Source of the DNA: a virus | Virus record (IMG/VR): IMGVR_UViG_3300026097_000017 | Coordinates: 16,074 to 80,073 of that record | Length of the DNA stretch: 64,000 nt | Strand: one strand, 5' to 3' | Part shown: one piece after another, positions 49,979 to 58,709 of the stretch | How positions within the stretch are numbered: the first letter of the stretch is position 1 | Layout of the letters: each line of letters opens with the position of its first letter | Program-made: the position numbers and the translations under genes | Notes under the pieces: generated by a model | The model's input: only the letters and a program-made list of their open reading frames with translations | Told to the model about the DNA's origin: nothing | Databases searched by the model: none

Positions 49979-50003
49979 AAAAAAAGGGGAGCCGAAGCTC
50001 CCC
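49979..50003 (-). terminator. Strong UUCG terminator after gp23
   Basis: GGGGAGC/GCTCCCC around a TTCG tetraloop, followed on the minus strand by seven T (49979-49985). Placed 45 bases after the major capsid gene, a typical strong terminator that limits read-through from the most abundant late transcript. Confidence 0.92.
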
Positions 50004-50047
50004 CAAAATAACTACTATTGTAGTCTTTTTTATTATTTTAAACTTTA

Positions 50048-51427
50048 TTACATCAAGTTAGAAACAGCTACAAATCTGTAGTAGATGTTCTTGTTAGCGA
50101 ATGCAATAGTTCCATCTGCAGCAGATGTAGCGAATGGGTTCGCGACCATGCCGTAGCGAGTCTTGAAACCAATCTTAGGCTGGAAGGTATCTTCACCAAC
50201 CGCACGAACCATCTGGAGTGGTACGTATGGGCAGTAGAACAAGCCAGCGTCGAACGCTGAAGAACCTTTGTAGCCGATGGTAACATACTGGTTACCAGCT
50301 GATGATGAGAAGTATGGGTCGATATAGACACGAATACGTCCGTTCAATACACCAGCAAACGTGTTACCAGTGTCATCTACCTGAAGGTTGTTGCTATCGA
50401 GAGCAGGAGTGTAGTCAAGTACACCAGCCATCTGAAGAGCAGAAGCTACATCAGAAGAACAGATCATGACGTTACCCTTACCACGACGAGTTGCCTTAGC
50501 AATTTCGTTCGCATCACGCTCAATTTGGAACATCAGACCTTTGAACTTCTCTACAGACCAACGTCCGTTAGAGTCAACATCAAGGTTGAATGTACCAGCA
50601 GATGCTACGTTGTTCTGAGCACCAGCAGTAGCAGTATAGTTGATAGTACGAACTACTTCGCGGTTGATTTCAGAAAGGATCTCAGCTGACAAGATGTTTG
50701 CCAACTCAGACTCAGCGTCAAGACCGTGAACAGCCTTGAGATCCTGAGCGAGTTCCATTGTGTACTCAGCCTTCAACGCACGAGAAACTGCTGTTACAGC
50801 AACCTTCTCGATTGAGAACGCCATTTCACGGAACTGCTCACCAGTCGCTCCACCCAATGCTTCCGCTTGAGCAGTAGTCATACCAGTTGCAACAGTGTAG
50901 CCGTTAGCAGATGCACGTGAAGTAGGATCAGAACCAGTCTGACCAACAACAGTACCAGCGTTAGACTCGTCGATGTTATTAGTTGACGCAGTGTTCGCAG
51001 CATAAGACTTCGAGAATGAAGTATCTGCTTCGTTGAACAGTGCCTCATCACCAGTCTGGCTGTTAAAGCGTGAACGCATCGCAAAGATAAGTCCTGTAGG
51101 ACCAGTCATTGGCTGAACACCAGCGATATCATATGCGATCAGATTAGGCATAGAACGACGGACCAGTGAAATAAGTACTGGATCGTATGTGTCGATAGCA
51201 CCATCTGATGCAGTAGATGACGATGCACCCATTGCGTTAGTTGGTGCAGCCTCTAAAAGTGAAGTTTGCTGTGCAAACCCACCAGAACGCCCCTCGCGAA
51301 GAGATGCTTCTTGGTTTTCTAATAGTTGAGCAGTAACAGCACGACGATGAGCATCGTTAATACCAGGAGCTTCTGGATGTTCAAGGACGGGCTGCCATTT
51401 ATTAATAAGTTGATCAACAGTATTCAT
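50048..51427 (-). CDS. 23: Major capsid protein gp23
   Basis: A 459-residue capsid protein (T4: 521). The gene follows 21-22 and precedes 3, as expected. An N-terminal propeptide ends in a fitting gp21 cleavage site, LLE/A at residues 57-60 (T4 cuts after residue 65 at a site of the same type). The mature shell protein would be about 400 residues. An AATAAATA late core lies 20 bases upstream and a strong terminator follows. Confidence 0.93.
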   Translation of the reverse strand: MNTVDQLINKWQPVLEHPEAPGINDAHRRAVTAQLLENQEASLREGRSGGFAQQTSLLEAAPTNAMGASSSTASDGAIDTYDPVLISLVRRSMPNLIAYDIAGVQPMTGPTGLIFAMRSRFNSQTGDEALFNEADTSFSKSYAANTASTNNIDESNAGTVVGQTGSDPTSRASANGYTVATGMTTAQAEALGGATGEQFREMAFSIEKVAVTAVSRALKAEYTMELAQDLKAVHGLDAESELANILSAEILSEINREVVRTINYTATAGAQNNVASAGTFNLDVDSNGRWSVEKFKGLMFQIERDANEIAKATRRGKGNVMICSSDVASALQMAGVLDYTPALDSNNLQVDDTGNTFAGVLNGRIRVYIDPYFSSSAGNQYVTIGYKGSSAFDAGLFYCPYVPLQMVRAVGEDTFQPKIGFKTRYGMVANPFATSAADGTIAFANKNIYYRFVAVSNLM

Positions 51428-51446
51428 TGATTTTTCCCCTTTACCT

Positions 51447-51454
51447 TATTTATT
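51447..51454 (-). promoter_or_regulatory. Late promoter core AATAAATA for gp23
   Basis: Minus-strand AATAAATA overlapping the gp22 stop region, 20 bases before the gp23 start. One mismatch to TATAAATA. Fits the high late expression needed for the major capsid gene. Confidence 0.6.
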
Positions 51455-52541
51455 TTTTTGTTTTCAATTGAGACAAGTGAGTCATGTATCTTGCCATAGT
51501 GTCAGACATGCCGTTGGTATCAATCCCATCGGTTGATTCATCGATTTGCTCATCGTCACTGACAGTTGCTTCGGTTGGGAAATAGTTTTCCTTAACCATA
51601 GCGACTTTCTCACGGAATTGGTCATCATCTTCATACTCAATCCCTTCTGCCAAAGACTTCAGCTTCTCTACTTGAGTATCAGCTAATTCCTCTGACAATT
51701 CGTCGATGACAGCTGTTCTTTTCATTTCAGACAATTCCTTCTGAATTGAAATAGAATAATTAACAGCTTCATCCAAAGACTCTTCAAGTTCGTCTACTTT
51801 GTTAGCCAGATCTTCGACTACGTCGACTTTCTCTTCTGGCACATCAACGTAGTGCTCAACGAACAAAGACTTGAGACCTTGCAGGAATTCTTCTGCAATC
51901 TCAGCTCTCATACCACGCTCAATAGCGAGTTCGTTTTGCTCCATGAATTGCTCGACAACATATTCGAGATATTCATTTAACTTACCTGAAATTTCTTCTT
52001 TAATTGATTCGAGTTGTTCTTCAACAGCGTTATCAATATCTTCAGAAACAGTTGTAATATGCTCATTAACCTGAGCAACTACTGCTGCTTGGAAAAGTTC
52101 AGACGCTGTATTTTTAAATTCTTCTGAAAGAGATTCATCAGAACTAAAGATAGCTTCGATATCTGCAGAAATGTCAAGATCTTCTTTAGTCATCTTCTTA
52201 CCTTTGTAAGATGATTTGACCATTTTCTTCTTGGACTTCATTTCTTCCATATCGTCGTCATCGTCATCGTCATCGTCATTATCTTCGCCATCCATCGCTT
52301 TGAGCATTTTTTCGTAAACTGACTCAAGTTCAGCTTTCTTCATTTCGCCCATTTTTGACATCATAGCGTTGATCATACCCATCTTAGTTGATGGTGCTTT
52401 AGTATCAGATGAACCTTGCTTGACTGCTGTAGTCTCGCCACCCGTTTTATCGGCTGAACGCTTCGCAGCTTCGTCAAGTTCCAAGTCTTGATCTACTGTC
52501 TCATCGATCTCGACTTCGGTATCGTATTTCTGGTCAACCAT
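51450..52541 (-). CDS. 22: Prohead scaffold protein gp22
   Basis: A 363-residue, very acidic, helical protein (T4: 269), encoded between the protease and capsid genes. A run of nine Asp (DNDDDDDDDDDM, about residue 93) in an acidic low-complexity segment is encoded by repeated GAT/GAC codons. It forms the core on which gp23 assembles and should then be degraded by gp21. The long C-terminal coiled coil is typical. Confidence 0.88.
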   Translation of the reverse strand: MVDQKYDTEVEIDETVDQDLELDEAAKRSADKTGGETTAVKQGSSDTKAPSTKMGMINAMMSKMGEMKKAELESVYEKMLKAMDGEDNDDDDDDDDDMEEMKSKKKMVKSSYKGKKMTKEDLDISADIEAIFSSDESLSEEFKNTASELFQAAVVAQVNEHITTVSEDIDNAVEEQLESIKEEISGKLNEYLEYVVEQFMEQNELAIERGMRAEIAEEFLQGLKSLFVEHYVDVPEEKVDVVEDLANKVDELEESLDEAVNYSISIQKELSEMKRTAVIDELSEELADTQVEKLKSLAEGIEYEDDDQFREKVAMVKENYFPTEATVSDDEQIDESTDGIDTNGMSDTMARYMTHLSQLKTKK

Positions 52542-52565
52542 TGGTATTCCCCCTAGTGATTAATT

Positions 52566-52573
52566 TATTTATA
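52566..52573 (-). promoter_or_regulatory. Late promoter TATAAATA for gp22
   Basis: A perfect T4-type late promoter core on the minus strand, overlapping the stop of gp21 and 25 bases before gp22. Confidence 0.8.
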
Positions 52574-53228
52574 ATTTTCTCAAATTTTCCATAAATCTAC
52601 GGAAAACACGCAACTTCACCTCGTCGAGATTCCGAGTTGTTGCTTCCTTTACTTCATCATGTAATTCGGAAATATCAACCTCTTTTATGAGACCGTTTTC
52701 CCAAATCCATTCCTTTCCTTCCATGATACCCTCTACGAAAGCATCTGGTGCTGAAGGATCGGCTACAATGTCAGCTGCAGTAGCAAGATAAAAATCACCT
52801 TGTACTTCGGCTGCACCACCTTTTGACTGTTTTAGTGTTCCCATACCTCTAGATGAAACACCAAGACCTGCACCTTCGTCAATGAAGTTTTTAACGATAT
52901 TCCCCATGGGAGTATCCATAATCTTAGCAGAACCGATAAAGTTATTTCCATCCTGCTTTAATTCTTTAATCATATGCGAAACTCTGTCTAAGTTTACAGT
53001 TGGACCTTGTGGGTGTCCAAGTTCGCCATATGCTCTGTTCTTAGCAATATATTCTTTATTGTATCTTTCGACTTCTTTCGCCAATACTTCTACAGGATAG
53101 ACTCGACCATTACGATTCTTGATTTCGCCTTGCATAAAGACACCGCGAATCATATAATCTTTCTTTCCGCTGTCGTCAGCTTCAGTCAGATACTGAACAT
53201 CTTCATTTAATTCTGTTATTAGTTTCAT
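52569..53228 (-). CDS. 21: Prohead protease gp21
   Basis: A 219-residue serine protease (T4: 212, family S77). The catalytic His is in ELGHPQG and the Ser in GLGVSSRGMG, in the expected order. It is incorporated into the prohead, then cleaves gp23, gp22 and itself at (L/I)xE sites before packaging. Confidence 0.93.
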   Translation of the reverse strand: MKLITELNEDVQYLTEADDSGKKDYMIRGVFMQGEIKNRNGRVYPVEVLAKEVERYNKEYIAKNRAYGELGHPQGPTVNLDRVSHMIKELKQDGNNFIGSAKIMDTPMGNIVKNFIDEGAGLGVSSRGMGTLKQSKGGAAEVQGDFYLATAADIVADPSAPDAFVEGIMEGKEWIWENGLIKEVDISELHDEVKEATTRNLDEVKLRVFRRFMENLRKL

Positions 53229-53229
53229 G

Positions 53230-53502
53230 TTACAGTCCTAACGTTTTTCTTTTTCTTAATGTCTTAGATCTCTTACGCAAAGTCTGAGACATTTTTCCCT
53301 TTCTCTTCTTAGCAGCCTTACGTTGAGCCATCTTTCTAGCTCTACGCTCAGCGGCAGACATTTTAACAAGTTTTCCGCCACGAACAGTGTAACCTGCTTT
53401 ACCCGCAACTTTTTTTCTTCTTTGAACTTGTCCGCCACGAACTCTATTCACTTTTTTAAAAGTGACTTCGTCCATATTGGCAAATTCAAAAAATGTCAGC
53501 AT
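53230..53502 (-). CDS. Very basic 90-residue prohead-region protein
   Basis: An extremely Arg/Lys-rich protein; the C-terminal half is nearly all basic and Ala (AERRARKMAQRKAAKKRK, TLRKRSKTLRKRK). Its start, MLTFFEFANMDEVTF, is acidic/hydrophobic. It occupies the gp67/gp68 position next to gp21. A basic packaged core protein or DNA-neutralising protein is likely. T4 gp67 is acidic, so this is not a simple equivalent. Confidence 0.65.
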   Translation of the reverse strand: MLTFFEFANMDEVTFKKVNRVRGGQVQRRKKVAGKAGYTVRGGKLVKMSAAERRARKMAQRKAAKKRKGKMSQTLRKRSKTLRKRKTLGL

Positions 53503-53762
53503 TACGCTCTAAATCCGATTCTAACAGCTTTAACTTCTACATTTGATGAAAGATTATCTGTGTAATCCTTTTCTACAAACTCAATACCTTTAGAAGCCAT
53601 CGTGAAAGTGCCGATAGTATTAGATCCATCGTTGCTAGTATGAGTAATCAAAGCTGGTGTATCTTGATCGTTGTAAACACGAACCAACTTTGCATCAAAA
53701 ACTGTATTAGCAGTAGTCAATGCTATTTCGTTATCACCTTGAAGTTTAATGATACTGGGCAT
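53502..53762 (-). CDS. 86-residue beta-rich structural-region protein
   Basis: A small Thr/Asn-rich beta protein (MPSIIKLQGDNEIALTT..., ending VEVKAVRIGFRA). Encoded between the two prohead core candidates with one-base overlaps on both sides. Probably a head component; I cannot name it. Confidence 0.6.
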   Translation of the reverse strand: MPSIIKLQGDNEIALTTANTVFDAKLVRVYNDQDTPALITHTSNDGSNTIGTFTMASKGIEFVEKDYTDNLSSNVEVKAVRIGFRA

Positions 53763-54187
53763 TATCTTCTCGCCTGTTTAAATGCAAAGTCAACCATTTT
53801 CATGAAGGAAGAAACATCTTTGTTTAGCATTCTTTCCAACTTTTTTTGGTTTGACGGATTTACCGCATCATAAACTTTTGTGATAGCACTGGCTGTCATC
53901 AAGTCTACTGGCGTTTCATCTCCATCGTCAAACTTAATAGACTTTGTGCCTTTACGCTTGACGATATCTCTTAAATCTTTGAGGACATTCTTTTCAGCCA
54001 TCGTATTTGTTTCTTTGTCAGAAATACGTTTGGCTTGCCCTTTATCTGACTTGAACTGACCATCCGTAGCAACAGGGTAATCAGTAGCCTGCGTTCCGTG
54101 AACTGCAAAGAATGCTTTATCTTGCTCAGATCGAGGATTAATTACCTCATTCATTCTTTTTCTAAGTTCTTTGAATGGACGTGCCAT
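53762..54187 (-). CDS. Prohead core candidate (gp68 position)
   Basis: A 141-residue basic helical protein (MARPFKELRKRMNEVI..., with a C-terminal FMKMVDFAFKQARR). T4 gp68 is also 141 residues and lies just before gene 21. I assign it only by position and size. A perfect TATAAATA promoter lies 27 bases upstream, so it begins the prohead gene transcript. Confidence 0.6.
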   Translation of the reverse strand: MARPFKELRKRMNEVINPRSEQDKAFFAVHGTQATDYPVATDGQFKSDKGQAKRISDKETNTMAEKNVLKDLRDIVKRKGTKSIKFDDGDETPVDLMTASAITKVYDAVNPSNQKKLERMLNKDVSSFMKMVDFAFKQARR

Positions 54188-54213
54188 TGTTCTCTCCTAT
54201 AATCCTTACAATA

Positions 54214-54221
54214 TATTTATA
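54214..54221 (-). promoter_or_regulatory. Late promoter TATAAATA
   Basis: A perfect late promoter core on the minus strand, 27 bases before the gp68-position gene, at the end of the fibre-like gene. Confidence 0.8.
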
Positions 54222-54223
54222 AA

Positions 54224-55012
54224 TTATGCAAAATAAGGTATTTTGTAGTCTGTTCCATCAATTGTCACTGTCAAATATCCATCTGGATTAGCAACTACTC
54301 TATCGTTGTTAGTTAAATTTTTCAAGATTGAGGTGACTGGAGTATTGTCCCCTGTAGTTGTTAATTGACTAAATGAATTAGCAACTGTCAAGTAATTAGC
54401 AACTGTAGTATTCACATAGCTGTTGGCAGCGGCATAAGATAAATCCGCTTTCAGTGATAATTGATCATTGACATAAGTATTAGCAGCGAATGTTGCATTT
54501 ACATAAGTATTTGCTGCTTTCCCTGCATCTAATGTATTTACACTACTATTAATTGTAGTGACAAAATTAGCATCATCGCCTATCGCTGCAGCAAGTTCAT
54601 CTAATGTGTTTAATAGGTCTGGTGCACCATCAACTAATGTACTGAGCTGATTACTCACATATGATTGCATGAACGCATTACTTACTGCATCATCAATTAA
54701 TCCTGTAAGTCTTAATGTGACATTAGTAGAGTCAGGTCTGCTGAATACAATTGTATCGTTTGCGTCATACCATTCTACTGAAGAAATACCAATAGACTCA
54801 GCATTAGCTACAGTAATATAATTTTGTAATTGTGTATTAGAAGCGAGGTTTTCTATTTCGCTATATTTTGCTAATCTTGCTCCACCAACTGCTGTTCCAT
54901 CGTGTACAGCTAATGTGTTGATGTCTGTGATGACAGTGATCTCACCATTGGCGCCAGTGAAATTATTATGCTGGGCGAGCGTTCCTCTGCGTAATTGTAG
55001 AATCGTTGCCAT
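54224..55012 (-). CDS. Tail fibre-like protein
   Basis: A 262-residue protein. The N-terminus (ILQLRRGTLAQHNNFTGANG, then LAVHDGTAVGGARLAK) is a recurring module of phage fibre and virion proteins. Later residues contain repeats of NTYVN(A/D) and a C-terminal VTIDGTDYKIPYF. It could bind receptors or be part of the neck. Carries its own AATAAATA late core. Confidence 0.72.
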   Translation of the reverse strand: MATILQLRRGTLAQHNNFTGANGEITVITDINTLAVHDGTAVGGARLAKYSEIENLASNTQLQNYITVANAESIGISSVEWYDANDTIVFSRPDSTNVTLRLTGLIDDAVSNAFMQSYVSNQLSTLVDGAPDLLNTLDELAAAIGDDANFVTTINSSVNTLDAGKAANTYVNATFAANTYVNDQLSLKADLSYAAANSYVNTTVANYLTVANSFSQLTTTGDNTPVTSILKNLTNNDRVVANPDGYLTVTIDGTDYKIPYFA

Positions 55013-55047
55013 TAGTGATCTATGTCTCTATAATCTGTCATACATTG

Positions 55048-55055
55048 TATTTATT
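55048..55055 (-). promoter_or_regulatory. Late promoter core AATAAATA
   Basis: Minus-strand AATAAATA directly after the collagen-like gene and 36 bases before the fibre-like gene. Confidence 0.55.
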
Positions 55056-56462
55056 TTACGCAGTTAGTAGTCCTAAATCTTGACCAATTAACTGCCCTGA
55101 AGGCTCCATTAAATCTGTGGCAAGTTGAGTAGGAACACCAAACGCATCAGTCGATCTTGCAGCAACTGTTCCTAAATCACCACCAACCTCTTCATCACCT
55201 GTGTTCGGGTTAATAACTGTATTGGCACTGATTAATGTTATTAAGTCAGATATTTTTCTATAAGTATTTTCTAAGTAGTTATTCGCAACAAGAGTATCGG
55301 TATCAGTAGAAATCAAGTCAGCATTATTAATTACAATTTTAGCTCTTGATGCATTAGTGGTGGATTCCCTCGCAGTAATTTCAGCAACACCAATCGTTAC
55401 TGTATTTGAGGAAACGTATAAATCTTTGTATCTTTTATCTGGCGTACCAAGACTATAAACATTGTTAGCATCGGGGATGATGCTTTTAGTGGTAATAGAT
55501 GTCGAGAAAACATTTTGTACTAATTGTGGATCATCATCAGCTTTCGGATACACTTTGAACTGGAACATTTCAGCGGAAGCATTCCAGACTGGAACATAGT
55601 TATTTTCCAGTGTTAGTGTATCTACATCATCCAAGTTCCGCATTCTAACTTCACCACCACCAGCTGTACCAGCCATGGTGAAGCGATTGCCTCCGACGGT
55701 GCTAGATACTTTAGCAGCAACGTCATTCTTTAATTTTGTGACATCATTAAAAACTTTAGATTGTAATTTTTCGAACCGATCTTCTAATGGTTTGAGATCT
55801 GGTGTTAGTCCTGGATCACCTTTTTCGCCTTGTGGTCCACGCTCACCTTGCTCTCCTTTTTGTCCTCTAGGTCCAGCTGGTCCAGCTTCACCACGAATCC
55901 CCTGCTCGCCCTTCGGTCCAGCCTCGCCTTTCTCTCCACGTGGACCCTGTATTCCCACGGCTCCATCCAGACCGCTAGGACCTCGTTCCCCTTGAATGCC
56001 TTGATCACCTTTGTCCCCTTTATCGCCCTTGTCGCCTTTCTCGCCTTGTTCGCCAGTATCGCCTTTTGGACCTTGTGGACCGATCTCTCCTTGATCTCCT
56101 TTATCCCCTTTTAGTCCTCTTGGACCTTGCTCTCCAGGATCACCTTGATCTCCTTTTTCACCCTTCTCACCAGTGTCGCCTTGTACACCTTGAACACCCT
56201 GTAGACCTTGGATGCCCTGATCACCTTTATCACCTTTATCGCCTGTGTCACCTTTTGGACCCTGTGGACCCATGTCTCCTTGTGGTCCAGGAACAGGCTC
56301 TTCGGTTAAAACTGTTGGGGGTGCGTATGAGTTGTCAAGTTCTTCAACCTGACTTTGTAAGGATTGTAATTGTTCAGTGAGCTTAGAAATCTCTTGCTTA
56401 GTATATTGTATACTGGCAGCAAGAGCTTTCGCAAGTTCTAGCTGATCATTCCTTTGACTCAT
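55056..56462 (-). CDS. Collagen-like fibre protein
   Basis: About 468 residues. An N-terminal coiled coil (residues 5-45) is followed by 53 uninterrupted Gly-X-Y triplets (GDK, GPQ, GEK and similar), then a beta C-terminal domain ending GQDLGLLTA. Trimeric collagen-like rods of this kind make stiff phage fibres. The start at 56462 has AAGGA upstream; it overlaps the end of gp20 by 17 bases, as does the tight packing of the operon. Its site on the virion is unknown. Confidence 0.85.
   Translation of the reverse strand: MSQRNDQLELAKALAASIQYTKQEISKLTEQLQSLQSQVEELDNSYAPPTVLTEEPVPGPQGDMGPQGPKGDTGDKGDKGDQGIQGLQGVQGVQGDTGEKGEKGDQGDPGEQGPRGLKGDKGDQGEIGPQGPKGDTGEQGEKGDKGDKGDKGDQGIQGERGPSGLDGAVGIQGPRGEKGEAGPKGEQGIRGEAGPAGPRGQKGEQGERGPQGEKGDPGLTPDLKPLEDRFEKLQSKVFNDVTKLKNDVAAKVSSTVGGNRFTMAGTAGGGEVRMRNLDDVDTLTLENNYVPVWNASAEMFQFKVYPKADDDPQLVQNVFSTSITTKSIIPDANNVYSLGTPDKRYKDLYVSSNTVTIGVAEITARESTTNASRAKIVINNADLISTDTDTLVANNYLENTYRKISDLITLISANTVINPNTGDEEVGGDLGTVAARSTDAFGVPTQLATDLMEPSGQLIGQDLGLLTA
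55812..56288 (-). repeat. DNA encoding 53 Gly-X-Y collagen triplets
   Basis: A nine-base-periodic, G-rich (on the minus strand) stretch encoding the collagen-like rod. It is uninterrupted and prone to slippage, so length variation between related phages is expected. Confidence 0.9.
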
Positions 56463-58083
56463 TGATTTGTTCCTTGTCACTGTTCAAATCATTAAAAAAC
56501 TTAGTCATGGAACGAGTCAATTCTTTTTGATCCTCATCACTTTCACCAAACATTTGAGGAGAATTATTAGATATTTCTGGTTCTTCTACTTCTTCTTCCG
56601 CAGGTGGTGGTTCATCACCCTGAGCCATCTGCTTATCCATTAACTGCATTTCTTCTTCAGATTGTTGAAGAACCTGTTTACGCACATATTCAATAGAGAA
56701 ATACTTACCAACATAGTCATCAATATCACGCAATAATGATAACCGTTCTCTAATAAGTTCAGCATCTTTCAACTCAGTGAAATGCGAATCTCTATTGTAA
56801 TCATAGTTTATCTTTTCTTTAATCTCACTCCATTCAGCCTTGGTGATAACACCTTTCAAGACCAATTGAGTTTCTAAAATTCTATCAAAAAGATATGCGA
56901 AACGTGAACGTAATCTTGTAATGAATTTAGCAAACTTCAATTCATCACGTGTAATTTCTGATGCTCTGCCCATCCCGAATGCTTGATCTTGTTCAAGTCT
57001 AGTTGATGGTACATTAAGAGCTTTGTATAGTTTTCTTTGGAAATATTCTACGTCAGCCAACTCACCCAAATTTTGCCCTGCGGGTAGAGTAGTGATCTCA
57101 GTTCCTCTGCCGCCTTCACGACGAGGCAACCAATAATCCTCTAGCATAGTCTGATAACGTCTGTCATCGCGAATCTCGCCAGTCTGAGCATCATATACTA
57201 GTTTATTCTTATACTTCACCATGATGTCACGCAGATATTGCTCTGCTTTCATCTTAGGCAAGTTACCTACATCAATGTAGAAGATGCGACGCTCTGGTGC
57301 TCGAGAAATACGATAAATGACTGTAGCATCTTCCAGCATACGCAACTGATTCAATGGCTTCATAGCTTTATGTAAATGCGAAATAGTCATTTTGTTATCT
57401 TTGTCAGTAAGTCCTGACGTCACATAAGCTATTGAATCTGGTGAAATTTTAACACCTGTAGAATTAGTAGCACCACCATATTGAGAATTACTTTTGTTCA
57501 TATACAAGAAGTAATCTACGCTTTTGTGTGTGCCAACACCAATTCCTGTTGGGTCTTTTTCTCTAACCTTTTCTCTAACTTTTTTGATTTTTCTTGGATC
57601 AATAAAGCGTAATTCTTGAATGCCTCGACGAGGATTTTTTTCATCGATCATCATGTGGTAGTAAACTCTGCCATCAACATACCACTGTCGGAATGCCTCA
57701 TATCCCTGATTATTGAAATCAAGCATAGAAAGAACATTGTCGAACTCATCTCTGATTTTATCTTTAATAGTTTTGGGGAGCTTGGTGTTTTCCAGATTGA
57801 TTTTTACTGGACCACCGTTCTCATCATAAACGATTGCTTCGTTGACAATATCATCGATGGCTGACTCACATTCAGCAGTAGTAGCCATGTCGCGATATTT
57901 ATTAATGAGATCAGACTCATTTCTAGCCTGCCCCTCAATATCCATATAGGTGCCATAAACACCTGCAGATTGGATGGTTACCGCACCATCTTCATCGGGT
58001 GGAGGCGCAAATGAACGTACAGTATCACTCTGCGCTTCCTCTTCGTCACGGGAAATTTTAAAACCGAAAAGTTGGATTGCCAT
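56446..58083 (-). CDS. 20: Portal protein gp20
   Basis: A 545-residue protein (T4: 524) in the usual place between gp19 and the prohead core genes. Recognised by its portal-type central region (LEDATVIYRISRAPERRIFY, GRASEITRDELKFAKFI). Twelve copies form the head vertex through which DNA is packaged. An acidic C-terminus (EEEVEEPEISNN). Its leader starts in the loop of the gp19 terminator. Confidence 0.93.
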   Translation of the reverse strand: MAIQLFGFKISRDEEEAQSDTVRSFAPPPDEDGAVTIQSAGVYGTYMDIEGQARNESDLINKYRDMATTAECESAIDDIVNEAIVYDENGGPVKINLENTKLPKTIKDKIRDEFDNVLSMLDFNNQGYEAFRQWYVDGRVYYHMMIDEKNPRRGIQELRFIDPRKIKKVREKVREKDPTGIGVGTHKSVDYFLYMNKSNSQYGGATNSTGVKISPDSIAYVTSGLTDKDNKMTISHLHKAMKPLNQLRMLEDATVIYRISRAPERRIFYIDVGNLPKMKAEQYLRDIMVKYKNKLVYDAQTGEIRDDRRYQTMLEDYWLPRREGGRGTEITTLPAGQNLGELADVEYFQRKLYKALNVPSTRLEQDQAFGMGRASEITRDELKFAKFITRLRSRFAYLFDRILETQLVLKGVITKAEWSEIKEKINYDYNRDSHFTELKDAELIRERLSLLRDIDDYVGKYFSIEYVRKQVLQQSEEEMQLMDKQMAQGDEPPPAEEEVEEPEISNNSPQMFGESDEDQKELTRSMTKFFNDLNSDKEQINESKE

Positions 58084-58101
58084 TTGTTACCTCAAAATAA
58101 A

Positions 58102-58139
58102 AGAGTGGAGCACCAGTTTAATATTTAGTACTCCACTCT
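58102..58139 (-). terminator. Terminator hairpin after gp19
   Basis: AGAGTGGAG/CTCCACTCT, a perfect 9-bp stem, followed on the minus strand by TTTTATTTT. It lies just after the tail tube gene. The loop contains an ACTAAATA late-promoter core. Confidence 0.85.
58122..58129 (-). promoter_or_regulatory. Late promoter core in the terminator loop
   Basis: Minus-strand ACTAAATA in the loop of the gp19 terminator, 38 bases before the gp20 start. It fits as the start point for the portal transcript. Confidence 0.45.
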
Positions 58140-58147
58140 CAGTGGTT

Positions 58148-58696
58148 TTAGGTGGTAACGCCAGCGATATCGAACCAATCAAATTGATAAGTTACTGTAA
58201 ACTCTTCAATCGTATCTACTGTTTCCCACGCAAGATCAATTGCTGATACGTTGGTTGGGAATATGTTACGAATATTCACAGCTTGAATGATTCCACCATC
58301 TTTAGAATAATGGCGAACAACTGCATCACTAGTGTATGAAGTTGGATCTGAAGTTGCTCCACCAACACGCTGTGCAGCATTTTGCTGGTGTGAAGCGATT
58401 CTATCCATCCAACGCATATGAGCATCATACACGTTGAAGTCTTCATCGTTAATGACTGTTACTGTCCACTCAGCAAAGGTGCGGTCGCCCGCAACCTTTA
58501 CAGTTCTGCCGAAGTAAGGAACTTCAATAATGCCGATTGTTGACTCAGGTAACTGAGCAGCTTTACAAGAGAAGGTGAACTTATTGACGTTCAACCCAAT
58601 CCCTAAACCTGGATCAGTCACCTGCACTTCAAACAGGCTAGGACGAGCACCACCAAATTGTAGGTTGTCTCTAAAGTTTGCGACTGAAAATGCCAT
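58148..58696 (-). CDS. 19: Tail tube protein gp19
   Basis: A 182-residue protein (T4: 163), following the sheath gene, with the N-terminal FRDNLQFGGARPSLFEVQV and C-terminal YQFDWFDIAG patterns of T4-like tube proteins. Forms the inner tube of the tail. Ends at a strong terminator. Confidence 0.93.
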   Translation of the reverse strand: MAFSVANFRDNLQFGGARPSLFEVQVTDPGLGIGLNVNKFTFSCKAAQLPESTIGIIEVPYFGRTVKVAGDRTFAEWTVTVINDEDFNVYDAHMRWMDRIASHQQNAAQRVGGATSDPTSYTSDAVVRHYSKDGGIIQAVNIRNIFPTNVSAIDLAWETVDTIEEFTVTYQFDWFDIAGVTT

Positions 58697-58709
58697 TTAG
58701 GTTTCTCCC

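Noticed and set aside
55675-56380. Long plus-strand open frames over the collagen gene
   Set aside because: They are the antisense of Gly-X-Y repeats, which lack stop codons by composition; no start signals and wrong strand.
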